From NCBI RefSeq assembly GCF_016097555.1, contig NC_054703.1:21030610-21094609 (forward strand): DNA of 64,000 bases, given 5' to 3'. This stretch comes from Gigantopelta aegis. Taxonomy: Eukaryota; Mollusca; Gastropoda; Neomphalida; Peltospiridae. Positions 30,993 through 42,064 of the stretch are shown here, one piece after another. The stretch's first letter is position 1, and each line of letters opens with the position of its first letter. A program made the position numbers and the translations under genes. Below the pieces are notes generated by a model, which was not told the DNA's origin, did no database searches, and worked only from the letters and a program-made list of their open reading frames with translations.

Positions 30993-31602
30993 GGGCCCCG
31001 TTCCACGAAGCGATCTTAGCGCTAAGATCATCTTAAAGGGACATTCCTGAGTTTGCTGTAATTTTAAAGCTGTTATCGACTAACAGAGGTTTTTTTAACG
31101 ATTGTAATTATATATCAAATATATTTTTCTGCATAAAATATTAGCGGCCGTGTATTAAACGTGTTTCTGATCGTTCTAATATTTGTACTAGATTAAATTT
31201 CATTTTATTTCCTAAAATGTTTTGTTTTTCGTACTACGAAATTATTTGATTACAAAATCCAGTTTGGGCTTCTTATAAATATTAAGACGACCAAAAAACA
31301 AATTGAATTTACAGACACTGATATTCTAAACAAGAAAATATAAGTAATATATGTTTAATCGTAGAAATATTTTATTAGTCGGAAATATCTTACAATGCAG
31401 CAAACTCAGGAATGTCTCTTTAAGGAAGGAAGGAAATGTTTTATTTAACGACGCACTCAACACATTTTATTTACGGTTATATGGCATCGGACATATGGTG
31501 AAGGAGCTCACAGATATTGCTGGAGGAAACAAAAGATCATCTCAAGTGCATAAGATATTTAAGATGATCTTAGGGCTAAGATCGTTTTGTGGAACACGGC
31601 CC
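30993..31602 (+). mobile_element. MITE-C copy 2, carrying the same SINE piece plus MITE-B
   Basis: Adjacent to copy 1 in the same orientation. Ends CCGTTCCACGAAGCGATCTT and GATCGTTTTGTGGAACACGG. The SINE piece (31424-31530) has the same boundaries as in copy 1, and MITE-B is inserted immediately before it. Confidence 0.85.
31037..31419 (+). mobile_element. MITE-B copy 2, intact
   Basis: 383 bp, ends AGGGACATTCCTGAGTTTGC and (reverse) AGAGACATTCCTGAGTTTGC, with TTAA on both sides (31033-31036, 31420-31423). MITE-C copy 1 shows the uninterrupted site with a single TTAA. No coding capacity. Confidence 0.95.
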
Positions 31603-31812
31603 TGTTCTGTTATGGTTGAAAACACCGGGCTTAAGGTTGCCATGAACTGGGATTGCGTCCAGTACCAGATTCCATACAGAGTACCCACTACTCCCCCCCC
31701 CCCCCCCCTCCCTCCAGTAGTAACAAGAATCTTGCATAGGACAAGGGATATCAGTCTTTGATGTACCAGTCATGGAGCTACATTTTCCAGTTATCAGCAA
31801 GGGATCATTTGT
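31603..31812. other. unassigned, with poly-C and a SINE scrap
   Basis: A C run at 31695-31708, then GATGTACCAGTCATGGAGCT and ATCAGCAAGGGATCATTTGT, which resemble jumbled SINE-module pieces. Confidence 0.4.
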
Positions 31813-31814
31813 AT

Positions 31815-32508
31815 GCATCATCCATCTATGCATGCATCCATGCATCCATGCATCCATCCATCCATCTATGCATCCATCCATCCATCCATGCATCCATCCA
31901 TGCATCCAACCATCCTTCCTTTCATGCATCCATCTATCCATCCATGATTCATCCATCCATGATTCATCCATCCATGCATCCATGCATCCATCATTCATTC
32001 AATTCATCCATCCATCCGCCCATCCATCCATCCATCCATCCTGCCAGCCAGCCAGCCAGCCAGCCAGCCATGCACCCATCCATCCATGCACCCATTCATC
32101 CATCCATCCAGCCAGCCAGCCAGCCACTCATCCATCCATCCATCCATCCCATCCATCCATCTTTCCATCCATCCATCCATCCATCCATCCATCCATCCAT
32201 CGATCCGCCCATCCATCCATCCATCCATCCATCCATCCATCCATCCGCCCATCCATCCGCCCATCCATTCATCCAGCCAGCCAGCCAGACAGCCATGCAC
32301 CCATCCATCCATGCACCCATTCATCCATCCATCCATCCATCTTTCCATCCATCCATCTTTCCATCCATCCATCCATCCATACATCCTTCCAACCACACCA
32401 TCCACCCATCTTCCAACCACCCACCACACCATCCACCCACCCATCCATCCATCCATCGTTCATTCATTCATCCATCCATTCATCCATTCATCCATTCATT
32501 CATAAACA
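31815..32508. repeat. (ATCC)n microsatellite, about 700 bp
   Basis: Tetranucleotide ATCC/CATC with GCC-A, TGC and TTCC variants. All frames on both strands stay open because of composition ([11 protein letters not shown] and [10 protein letters not shown]). These are not genes. Confidence 0.98.
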
Positions 32509-32939
32509 GTCTTGGTTGAACGAGACCAAACAAAACAAGCGCATCAAAGAGAATTGTTAAAAACTGAATCGCAAATCAACACGAAAACGGCTAATCAATG
32601 AATTCTATCAATGGGCTGAACCAAATTTAGTCATTGAATGTAAGACGGTTGCAGATTTGAGCTATTAAATAGGTCCACACGGACATACTATGGTAATTGT
32701 TGCTAAATACATTCCGAAGTGTATGCTTAAATAACTCAGTGGCGTTGCAGACACAGATACATCAAAATGTTAACTAGCACAGGCGAAGAATTTATTGCGT
32801 CATAAACAGTCCGCTCCTTTATCCGCCCCCGAGCGATAATTTTTGTAACAACCCTTAGGGATTTCACTACATTGAAGCTGTCTGCCCTTGAAACCTCTTG
32901 GGCGCTCATCTAACGTGCTTTGGCTTAAACGTACGAGAC
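32509..32939. other. unique non-coding sequence
   Basis: No repeat from this window matches. It contains CGCATCAAAGAGAATTGTT and ATCAATGAATTC. No gene recognised. Confidence 0.4.
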
Positions 32940-33590
32940 GAGTGGCGGGGGGAGGGGGGTGTCATAGCAACTACCCCCCCCCCACCCAAGTTCTGAAGAT
33001 AATCCTCAATCCTCAAATTCGGGCCAAAACGACTGAGTTTTTCGGTTAAATTGAGCTTCCCTGAAACCGCTTCGCTATGTGTTTTTTTTCATAATTCCAC
33101 ACACAATATCAGCTGTAGTAAATGTAAAGTGCGTAGTGTTTCGTTTGCAAACCTATATACGTGTTTGGCAGTAATGCTAATTTGAATAAATATAAGATAT
33201 TTCATGGGTTTTTTTTGTCAAATATGATTTATATTTCATTGAGTGAAGCTTGCGAGACGAGATGAGATATAAATCATATTTGACAAAAACATGAAATTTT
33301 CTATTTATTAAATAACTTTTGGCAATTTACCTTTATTTTTAAAATGTCAATAGCAAAATAGTTCCGGCTTTCTTACAATGACGATAACACTTTCTACAGT
33401 GACGATAACACTTTCTACAGTGAAGATAACACATTCTACAGTGACGATAACACATTTAGAGTGAAATGAGTGACTGATAATACTTTTATTTAAGATATTT
33501 CACTAAATGTTATATAAGAAATGTTGTTATCCAGATTCGGACATTTTCATTTAATTCGGGCAGAAATCAGCCAGATATTTTATATATGAG
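32940..33590 (+). mobile_element. AATTCGGGCA-type repeat, split by hairpin element R
   Basis: Pieces 32940-33197 and 33524-33590 share CTCAAATTCGGGC, GGCAGTAATGCTAAT and CCAGATTCGGACATT with copies at 48385-48625, 51750-51990 and 61490-61765. Hairpin element R interrupts it, with ATATAAGA on both sides. Confidence 0.75.
33198..33523 (-). mobile_element. hairpin element R, copy 2
   Basis: Hairpin TATGATTTATATTTCAT facing ATGAGATATAAATCATAT. Then AAATAGTTCCGGCTTTCTTA and four units of a 21-bp TTCTACAGTGACGATAACAC repeat (33390-33455). The flanking ATATAAGA repeat suggests an 8-bp target duplication. Confidence 0.75.
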
Positions 33591-33780
33591 AGCCTGCACT
33601 GAGAGCCTATGTGATTTGGTCATAGGAACGACCGTCTCAGTGGACCTATTTCGGTACTCTTCCCCCTCTAAACCAGTGCCTCCACGATTGGCATATTAAA
33701 TATCGTGGTATGTCCTGTCCTACTAGGAAAACACAGCGAGTTTCCTCGAAATAAATTTTTCAGAATGACCAAATGTTTTG
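33591..33780 (+). mobile_element. diverged SINE piece
   Basis: GACCGTCTCAGTGGACCTAT, CCACGATTGGCATATTAAAT and GAATGACCAAATGTT follow the SINE order at low identity. Confidence 0.6.
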
Positions 33781-33915
33781 GTTAATTAATTTATTTGATT
33801 GATTTATTGTTGGATGTCAAACATTTGGTAATTGTGATATATAGTCTTAGAGAGGAAACACGCTAAATTTTTCCATCACCGCGGCCTTTGATATACCAGT
33901 CGTGGCACATTAAGG
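33781..33915 (-). mobile_element. SINE tail-2 piece
   Basis: TTGGATGTCAAACATTTGGT to GGCCTTTGATATACCAGTCG on the complement; it meets the previous piece tail to tail. Confidence 0.75.
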
Positions 33916-33930
33916 CAATACTTTTCTTAA

Positions 33931-35138
33931 AGGAAGGGACAATTAAGGCATTTGGCCTGGTATGCATATTCAACGATATATAATGCACATTATTGCTTAA
34001 TATCAACAAGTATAATCATATTGTTAATTAATAAAACGTTTAAATGTGACGGCTATTATATATAACGGGCGCAGCCATTTTGTACCATCTCAGTGAGTAC
34101 GCCCTCTGGCGAGCTGGTGGTTATATAATACTTAACGCGTAACGTCAGGAATGAGCCTTAGAGAAACACAATCTACCTGGTTTTTGCGGGATGATAAATA
34201 GTCATACATTGCAATGTTCTGTAATAATACACATCCCAGTAAGGCAGCAATAAGTATATTCAGCACTATATATATTATTTTTCAATACAAAATAAAATAC
34301 CATTGTCAAAGTGGCAACACCACAAGTCGAAATAATTAACAATGTTTTGACCATGCATTAACCTATGTACTGAAATGATACACGGAGTGTTTTCTTAGTT
34401 AATTGGTCTATGCTGTTAGTTGCTTCTACCTGTGATTCCTGATTGGCAGGTGTGTATTTGATTGGTAACCAGACGAGCCAATTAATTGACACTGTCTAGA
34501 CACAAAAACACATACCGGTATTGTGGAATATTACCTGTCGCCCCTAAAATGGTAATGGACATGGTTTTTTTACTGTAAATAGTTCTGTAAAACTATTGAT
34601 TAAGTAGACTTTTCCATCTAAAACCACAGAACTGACCAATAACGTAGTCCCAAAGAAAAGAAAATTATCACTTGGGTATCGTGGGTTGTCGTTTTTGCTC
34701 CAGCGTAGCATATCAATAGGCCTAATAGTGTACATTTTTCCTTTGGATTATTTAACAGAGAACATACTATAACCCCATTTTGTTCCGTTAATACAACTTG
34801 AAATATATTTAGTTAAATAGTTTATTATATTATTACGTCATTTATGCTGTTTTACAAGTCAGGTTGATCAAAGAGAAGCGCCTTGTCGAAAATTACTGCT
34901 TTTGTTTACACTGTACAACAGGAGATGGTCAGGAGCTGACGTCACTTCGCTCCAAGCTATCCCACCGGACGTCACAAAAACGAAACAAAATGGCTGCCCC
35001 CAGTTAGCAGGAATAATCATGTTTTTTTATTAACTCTAAAATTACGCGTTTTTCATTTGCTAAAGTGTCAGTATGTGTTGATGGTCCGGGTATGCATCTT
35101 TCCAACAAATAAGGCTCTTAATTGAGTTGACCCTACCT
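33931..35138. mobile_element. 1.2-kb TTAA-flanked element, copy 1
   Basis: TTAA at 33927-33930 and 35139-35142. Ends AGGAAGGGACAATTAAGG and, in reverse, AGGTAGGGTCAACTC. Most of its length is matched in inverted orientation at 62937-64000. The frame at 34544-34735 (-) is not recognisable and I find no transposase. Confidence 0.85.
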
Positions 35139-35264
35139 TTAACGTGCACGGCGAGTTACTTCCCTCTATGTAGCAAATTTAAAATGGCGGGGATATTTTT
35201 TTAAAGGTTGTCATTGAAGATTTGTTTTGTTAATAATGATGCAAGTAGCTATGTTACGTGCTTA

Positions 35265-35627
35265 GTGTATGTGTGTGTATGTGAGTGTGTGTGAGTGTGT
35301 GTGTGTGAGTGTGAGTGTGTGTATGTGTGTGTGTGTGTGTGTGTGTGAGTGTGTGTGTGAGTGTGTGTGAGTGTGTGTATGTGAGTGTGTGTGAGTGTGT
35401 GTATGTGAGTGTATGCGTGTGTATGTGAGTGTATGTGAGTATGTGTGTGTGTGAGTGTGTGTATGTGTGTGTGTGTGTATGTGAGTGTATGTGAGTGTGT
35501 ATGTGAGTGCATGTGAGTGTATGTGTGTGTGTGTGTGTGTATGTGAGTGTATGTGAGTGTATGTGAGTGTGTATGTGAGTGTATGTGAGTGCATGTGAGT
35601 GTATGTGTGTGTATGTGAGTGTATGCT
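35265..35627. repeat. (TG)n microsatellite with TGAG/TATG variants
   Basis: About 360 bp of alternating GT with GTGAGTGT and GTATGTGA interruptions. The open frames (HTHTHTL) are repeat artefacts. Confidence 0.98.
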
Positions 35628-35756
35628 TTTTTAATGTTAAAACTGTCTTGCTGTCCTGTTTTACTTCATATCTCATATACCATTTCGGTTGAGAAACGGT
35701 TGAAACATGGTGCGACAAGTTTTGAGTACCAGCTATATTAAGGGTATTTAAGGAGA

Positions 35757-35875
35757 TCCACCCCTCCCCCAACCCTTTCCTGTCCTGGACAGAGGGAACC
35801 GGCCAAGGTCGGTCCCTGTGGCCAGGATAGGCGTGTGCTACTACAGCTTGTTCTGAATGTGCACGTAAATCTCTT
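35757..35875 (+). repeat. TCCTGTCCTGGACAG repeat, copy 1
   Basis: CCTTTCCTGTCCTGGACAGA, GGCCAAGGTCGGTCCCTGTG and TTGTTCTGAATGTGCACGTAA recur at 58205-58440 (reverse) and 58895-59032. Interspersed retroelement piece of unknown class. Confidence 0.7.
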
Positions 35876-36181
35876 AGTCATAGTCATAGTCATAGTAAAA
35901 CCACACTTTGAACGTCCCTCCGGACTAAGGGAAAAGGTGGGAGAAAACACCACAAAGGTTTCTTACCGTTGACGCATTCTTTCACGAGTTTACCGCGTAT
36001 CGTGCACAAGGCAGAGATGATAAAACTTGGTTTGCTGTCTTCTGTTAAATCCTGACTCGCTGACACTGAAACAACAACAAAACAAAAATCGGTCAGTATA
36101 TAATATAGTGATGTTTCAATGATTATAATCGAAAATTGATCGGTTTGACTCTATCGATCAGATTATCGATTATAAAAATCA
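35876..36181. other. unassigned, TCGAT-rich end
   Basis: Contains TCTTAGTCATAGTCATAGTC and, near 36120-36180, ATCGATCAGATTATCGATTA. No gene. Confidence 0.4.
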
Positions 36182-36857
36182 AATACTCGATTGTGACGGA
36201 AAATGTTAATTGTAGTTAATCCTCCAGTTTAGTTGATGGAATTGATGTAAATATGTTCGGAAAATGAAATATTCGATTGTGTTGGGAAATGTTAACTGTA
36301 GTTACCCTCTGGTTTAGCTGATGGAATTAATGTAAATATGTTCGGAAAATTAAATATTTGATTGTGTTGGGAAATGTTAACTGTAGTTACCCTCTGGTTT
36401 AGCTGATGAAATTAATGTAAATATGTTCGGGAAATGAAATATTCGATTGTGTTGGGAAATGTTAACTGTAGTTACCCTCTGGTTTAGCTGATGAAATTAA
36501 TGTAAATATGTTCGGAAAATGAAATATTCGATTGTGTTGGGAAATGTTAACTGTAGTTACCCTCTGGTTTAGCTGATGAAATTAATGTAAATATGTTCGG
36601 AAAATGAAATATTCGATTGTGTTGGGAAATGTTAACTGTAGTTACCCTCTGGTTTAGCTGATGAAATTAATGTAAATATGTTCGGAAAATGAAATATTCG
36701 ATTGTGTTGGGAAATGTTAACTGTAGTTACCCTCTGTTTTAGCTGATGAAATTAATGTAAATATGTTCGGAAAATGAAATATTCGATTGTGTTGGGAAAT
36801 GTTAACTGTAGTTACCCTCTGGTTTAGCTGATGAAATTAATGTAAATATGTTCGGGG
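36182..36857. repeat. 85-bp minisatellite, about 8 copies
   Basis: ATTCGATTGTGTTGGGAAAT recurs every 85 bp (36271, 36356, 36441, 36526, 36611, 36696, 36781). The first unit, near 36186, is the most diverged and the later ones are nearly identical. Confidence 0.98.
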
Positions 36858-36998
36858 TGGTGGTTGCTTTCATGTGTACATAAAGAAAACAAATTATTAA
36901 AGGTAAAATTAGTAATTTATAGGGTCTATTTCGGCGAACACAACTCTAGGTGGGAATCTGTCCCCTTAACCAGTGTAAACATACAGTGGTTGCAATAA

Positions 36999-37612
36999 AG
37001 CACCGGCCTCGGTGGTGTCGTGGTTAGGCCATCGGACATAAGGCTGGTAGATACTGGGTTCGCAGCCCGGTACCGGCTCGCACCCAGAGCGAGCTTTAAC
37101 GACTCAATGCGTAGGTGTAATACTACTACAATCTCTTCTCTCTCACTAACCACTAACAACCAACCCACTGTCCTGGACAGTCAGCCCAGATAGCTGAGAT
37201 GTGTGCCCAGGACAGCGTGCTTGAGTCGTAATTAGATATAAGGAAAAGAAAGAAATGTTTTATTTAACGACGCACTCAACACATTGCATTTTACGGTTAT
37301 ATGGCGTAAGGTATATGGTTATGGACCACACAGATATTTAGAGAGAAACCCGCTGTCGCCACTTCATGGGCTACTCTTTTCGATTAGCAGCAAGGGATCT
37401 TTTATATGCACCATCCCACAGACAGGGTAGTACATACCACGGCCTTTGATATACCAATCGTGGTGCACAGGCTGGAACGAGAAATAGCCCAATGGGCCCG
37501 CCGACGGGGATCGATCCCACACCGACCGCGCATCGAGCGAGCGCTGTACCACTGGGCTACGTCCCGCTCCCCTACTGGATATAAGCACGAAAATAAGTTG
37601 AAATGAAATGCA
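36999..37612 (+). mobile_element. SINE D carrying SINE A1
   Basis: Head D (CCTCGGTGGTGTCGTGG; box B GGTTCGCAGCC) to GATATAAGG at 37242, resuming at 37573 with TGGATATAAGCACGAAAATA. The GGATATAAG motif on both sides is the target duplication. Confidence 0.88.
37243..37572 (-). mobile_element. SINE A1 nested in SINE D
   Basis: Minus-strand copy with AAAGAAAG tail 1, module and full head A ending at the complement of GAGCGGGACGTAGCCCAGTG. Confidence 0.92.
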
Positions 37613-38117
37613 ATATTGCTTGTATTGTATTGTGTTGTGTTGTATTGTATTGTATTGCATTGTGTTGTATTGTGTTGTGTTGTATTGTATTGTATTGTGT
37701 TGTATTGTATTGTGTTGTATTGTGTTGTATTGTATTGCATTGTGTTGTATTGTGTTGTATTGTGTTATGTTGTATTGTATGTATTATGTTGTATTGTATT
37801 GTATTGTGTTGTGTTGTATTGTGTTGTGTTGTATTGTGTTGTTGTATTGTATTGTGTTATTGTATTGTATTGTATTGTGTTGTGTTGTATTGTATTGTGT
37901 TATGTTGTATTGTATTGTGTTATGTTGTATTGTATTGTATTATGTTGTATTGTATTATGTTGTATTGTATTGTATTGTATTGTTATGTTGTATTGTATTG
38001 TGTTGTATTGTGTTATGTTGTATTGTATTGTATTGTATTGTGTAGTGTTGTGTTGTATTGTGTTGTGTTGTGTTGTTGTATCGTGTTGTGTTGTGTTGTG
38101 TTGTGTTGTGTTGTGTT
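37613..38117. repeat. (TTGTR)n pentanucleotide microsatellite
   Basis: About 500 bp of TTGTA/TTGTG units directly after the SINE D tail. Open frames rich in C, I, V and L are artefacts. Confidence 0.98.
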
Positions 38118-38154
38118 GCATGGTGGTTATAACTTAAATCCTTTTTAATAAAAT

Positions 38155-38340
38155 TGCATCATCGATGGTCAGTTATAATCGATTTACACCAACCGATCAA
38201 CTTTCGTAACATTTTAACCGATTTACACCAACCGATCAACTTTCGTAACATTTTAACCGATTGTGTAATCGAAAGTTGATCGATTTTGCGCAAATCGATT
38301 ATAACCGATAATCGATATTGCAATTCCAATCGATTCACAG
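38155..38340. repeat. CCGATCAACTTTCG repeat region
   Basis: TTTACACCAACCGATCAACT plus TTCGTAACATTTTAACCGAT occurs twice in tandem (38182, 38221), followed by an inverted AATCGAAAGTTGATCG. Related text lies at 29640-29725 and 36120-36180. Confidence 0.75.
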
Positions 38341-38481
38341 TACTGATATCGAACTAGAAATGTTATGTGTTTTAATGTCAGAGCCTAACCTTCCATTTAC
38401 AAAAGCCAAAACTTCTTTTTATATTTTACAACGACGTAGATACTTTTCATATACACAATAGTACTATTATTATTATTTTAA

Positions 38482-38706
38482 AGGGACATGCCCTAGTTTC
38501 AACCCGTGAAAATCAACACTAAGTTTAGTTAATCTACAAACTCGACTTTTAGTCGAGTTTTAGTCTATTTTTAAAGGGCGGTTCACCATTTCAAAGTCAC
38601 AGACTCATGTTTCTCTCAATTGTAACTTTATCAAAATGTGTTACAAGTTTGTAGATTAACTAAACTTAGCGTGCATTTTCATGGGCTGAAACTAAGGTTT
38701 GTCCCT
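38482..38706. mobile_element. MITE-A copy 4 with two right ends
   Basis: TTAA at 38478-38481 and 38707-38710. The left end (AGGGACATGCCCTAGTTTCA, ACCCGTGAAAATCAACACT) is the reverse complement of a normal right end rather than a normal left end, so the copy is a fold-back derivative. Confidence 0.8.
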
Positions 38707-38710
38707 TTAA

Positions 38711-38755
38711 AGACACTCCAGCACAAAAATGCACATCGGCTATTGGTGACGTGTC
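38711..38755 (-). mobile_element. LINE 3' tail scrap
   Basis: GACACTCCAGCACAAAAATG and CACATCGGCTATTGG match the complement of the LINE tail at 50205-50260. Confidence 0.55.
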
Positions 38756-38845
38756 AGAAAAGGAAAACACATGGAAATATTATTTAGATAATTATGAGAG
38801 AGAAAAAAGAGAATACAATAGAGAGAGATAGAAAAGTTGTTGTTT

Positions 38846-39076
<231 letters not shown>

Positions 39077-39080
<4 letters not shown>

Positions 39081-39344
39081 TTAGTCCATGTGTTTCTATT
39101 ACGACCCAGATATTTGAACTAGCCCTCCTGACATATACGTGTATTTTTCTGCATGCATTACTTCCTCGATTGTCACTTTTGTTTCCGCCATGTCCTTTTA
39201 CATTTCTTTAGTTTCATTTCAGCCTCAACCTTCTGTTTTTCTAACTCACTTTTCCTCATTAACAGAAGAAGAAAACTGCAGCATAGCCTCCAGGACAATT
39301 CCACAAAAAGGTCAACCCCGTAATGAATTTATGAATATCAATTT
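39077..39344. other. unassigned sequence
   Basis: The frame at 39139-39468 (+) has no recognisable domain and runs into repeat sequence; I do not call it a gene. Confidence 0.35.
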
Positions 39345-39470
39345 AAACTTGAATCGGTCGCGTCTAGGGTCTCCACGAGTACTCGAGTATTCAGGCACGG
39401 GTTCGAGTCTAGCAAGACTCGATTCTGTTCACAGGACTCGAGTACCCGTACAAGGTGGAATACAATGATC
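39345..39470 (+). repeat. ACTCGAGTAC-rich repeat, copy 1
   Basis: CGAGTACTCGAGTATTCAGG and ACAGGACTCGAGTACCCGTA; an inverted relative lies at 57845-57945. Another ACTCGAG stretch is at 39740-39775. Confidence 0.6.
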
Positions 39471-39944
39471 AACTATAATACAATGGACAATGTAGGACAC
39501 TAATTTCAGCGATAGATAATCAACGATACAAGTTACACAATAATTATAAGATCATGCGCTAGTTTCTTTTTTTAAACTGGCCGTCCGTCCGCACGTCACA
39601 ATACCCGAACGTATCAACCGGTTTGTAAATGCAGTTACAATGGCATGATTTGGCATCCATGTTCAGCACCGGAATTAAGATGCATAATGCTGTTTTAGTT
39701 TATTCCTTAATCTCATCGTCATCTAGTTTAAGTGTCAGGTACTCGGGTCCTGGTAGAGTTGAGTACTCGAGTCCAATAGTTTAAAAAAACCCACAAAACA
39801 AGGATAACACATTCTAATATAAATTATTTAGGACAAAGAAGAAACGTCAGTTAATAGTTTCATATTATAAGTAAAAACTCACAAAAACAGTTTGCATAAT
39901 ATATACTTTAAGAAATAATCATATACAAATGCCCACAAAGTTAA
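39471..39944. other. unassigned sequence
   Basis: AT-rich non-coding DNA. Confidence 0.4.
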
Positions 39945-40187
39945 AGTTTGATTCGTTTAACGACACCACTAGAGCACATTGATTAATTAATCATCGGTTA
40001 TTGGATGTCAAACGTGTTAATTCTGACAGGTAGTCATCAGAGGAAACCTGCTACATTTTTTTCATTAGTAGCAAGGGATTTTTTATATGCACATTCCCCA
40101 CAAACAGGAAATAACATACCACGGTCTTTCACCAGTTGTAGTGCACTGATTGGAACGAGAAAAAAGCCAATCAGTTGAATGGATCAG
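39945..40187 (-). mobile_element. SINE C2, head largely lost
   Basis: Complement of tail 2 and module, ending at AAAAGCCAATCAGTTGAATG, the C-specific junction seen at 4440-4455. Confidence 0.8.
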
Positions 40188-40361
40188 ATGTTCATAACGT
40201 GTGTGACAGACCTACATACTTGTGGTACATCTGTCCCTAAATGTTGTCTGGAATATGTGTTTCTCTGTGAATCTGTGTTTATAAAATGTATCGGAACCTA
40301 TCCATGGCTTCCAGGTTATGGTAGCCCCACTCCCATGGCTAGTGATATTCAGTGTCGGGCT

Positions 40362-40745
40362 GACCGGCCTCGGTGGCGTCGTGGTTAGGCCATCGGTCAA
40401 CAGGCTGGTAAGTACTGGGTTCGGATCCCAGTCGAGGCATGGGATTTTTAATCCAGATACCGACTCCAAACCCTGAGTGAGAGCTCCGCAAGGCTCAATG
40501 GGTAGGTGTAAACCACTTACACCGACCAATGATCCATAACTGGTTCAACAAAGGCCATGGTTTGTGCTATCCTGCCTGTGGGAAGCGGAAATTAAACATC
40601 CTTTGCTGCTAATCGGAAAGAGTAGCCCATGAAATGCCGACAGCGAGTTTCCTCTCAAAATCTGTGTGGTCCTTAACCATGTGTCTGATGCCATATAACC
40701 ATAAATAAAATGTGTTGAGTGCGTCGTTAAATAAAACATTTTTCT
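40362..40745 (+). mobile_element. SINE B1, complete, perfect target duplication
   Basis: Head B, box B GGTTCGGATCC, module and tail 1 with TTTC end. Perfect 14-bp repeats TTCAGTGTCGGGCT at 40348-40361 and 40746-40759. Confidence 0.95.
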
Positions 40746-40759
40746 TTCAGTGTCGGGCT

Positions 40760-41505
40760 AGTAAATAACTACTATTGCAATGCCCGACGGCTAGTGAAAA
40801 ACATTTGTCAAATGTTTCAGTTAAGTCTATTTTGTAAATATGAATATCCTGCCCCCACTCCCACCCCACCCCAATGTTAGTGTCTTTAAGCTCTGTCTTC
40901 CTATTTAGGTGACATATCTGATTATTACTATTATTTAGTCAAATTGTATTAACTTAAAAGTATAGGGCTAGTGAAGTTTTAATTGTGGCTAGTAAATTTT
41001 TAAAATCACTTATCTCATGGCTAGTTGATTTTATACAAAATTCTAAACGCCCTGCTGTTCCAATGTACCCTAATTTAGATATTAGATATACAGCTCTTTA
41101 TTACCCCAGCGGTCACTCATAACAGGGAAAATAGTTTCCATATTTTCTGTGGGAAATATTCTGCATGGGTCTAACGAACAATACTATTGGACGATTTGAC
41201 GCTTACAAACCAATGACCTTGTCGGTACTAAATATGACGTCATCGCGATTTCGCAAACACAAAAAGACGCTATGCGTTTACAGCTCTTTGTTTTTGGTGT
41301 TAATGTACAACAAAATGTCATTTTAATGCAATTCATTTTAGATTTTTAACTTTTGTTTTTGAAAATAATATGAACGTGATAAAATTGCAAAGTCATAGCA
41401 ATACTCAGAACAGTGCGTAAAGTGCTTTACATCGTTTCAAAAACTGTGCGTGCATGTGAGTCCAAAATAAAAGCTTTTTAGAGAAAACAATAGCTGAGGT
41501 AATAA
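40760..41505. other. GGCTAGTRAA-rich repeat remnant and unique DNA
   Basis: Recurring GGGCTAGTGAAGTTTTAAT and GTGGCTAGTAAATTTTTAA up to about 41055, into which the SINE B1 inserted. The rest is unassigned, with no gene. Confidence 0.45.
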
Positions 41506-41507
41506 AT

Positions 41508-41650
41508 AGAATAACAAACTCGATACCAGTTATTATAAAATTTATGTCTCTCGTGAAATAATTTTTAATTATCACTCGCTAAAGTTCATGACAACTGAAA
41601 ATTATTTCACTTGGGACATAAATTTGATAATAATTGTTAACTCGTTTATT
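41508..41650. repeat. palindromic element, AAATAATTTTYA core
   Basis: ATTTATGTCTCTCGTGAAAT and TAACAAACTCGATA face ATTTCACTTGGGACATAAAT and TTGTTAACTCGTTTA. The core resembles palindromes at 46740-46860 and 23880-24030. Confidence 0.75.
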
Positions 41651-42064
41651 ATCCTCTATTTATTGTTGATAGGGGCATATGTTTTTACATTTTCTGAAAT
41701 TATTTAATGCAGTGATGACATTTACAATAAGCGGTCTTTTGGTGCTGTGCTAGTTTTGATTTAATAAACTAGTCTGGGAGTGGAAGTCCTCTTTGAGCGG
41801 TACAGGAAGGATGTATGGTCCAGTAAAGGATTTCCTCCGGTATGGCTGTCCTCCTATCGACGAGGCACCCGATAGAGATTCATGGAATCAACCGGTATTT
41901 TGCCAAACGCCCATTCGACTCTGGATTGTGCAGTGATACGATTTTGATTGTGAATAACGGTTAGATCGTTCAGAAATTTGTCTAGCCCTCTAAATAAAAA
42001 AAGAAAAACTTAGCGTGGATGGGGGGCAGGGAATTATAAATGTGAGATTTCTGTTAATACATAT
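41651..42064. other. unassigned; possible diverged Harbinger coding scrap
   Basis: On the minus strand, near 41930-41830, text like QSRMGVWQNTG followed by a basic stretch vaguely resembles the EcAFG region of Harbinger transposases. This is too weak to call a gene. Confidence 0.25.

Noticed and set aside
31758..32560. Long open frames of His-Pro-Ser repeats on + and Asp-Gly-Trp-Met repeats on -
   Set aside because: They are translations of an ATCC microsatellite; all frames are open for compositional reasons.
35249..35772. His-Thr-rich frames
   Set aside because: Artefact of a TG dinucleotide repeat.
37603..38148. Cys/Ile/Val/Leu-rich frames resembling membrane proteins
   Set aside because: Artefact of a TTGTR pentanucleotide repeat.
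41820..41990. Third Harbinger transposase remnant
   Set aside because: Similarity to the ERAFG region is too short and too weak to separate from chance.
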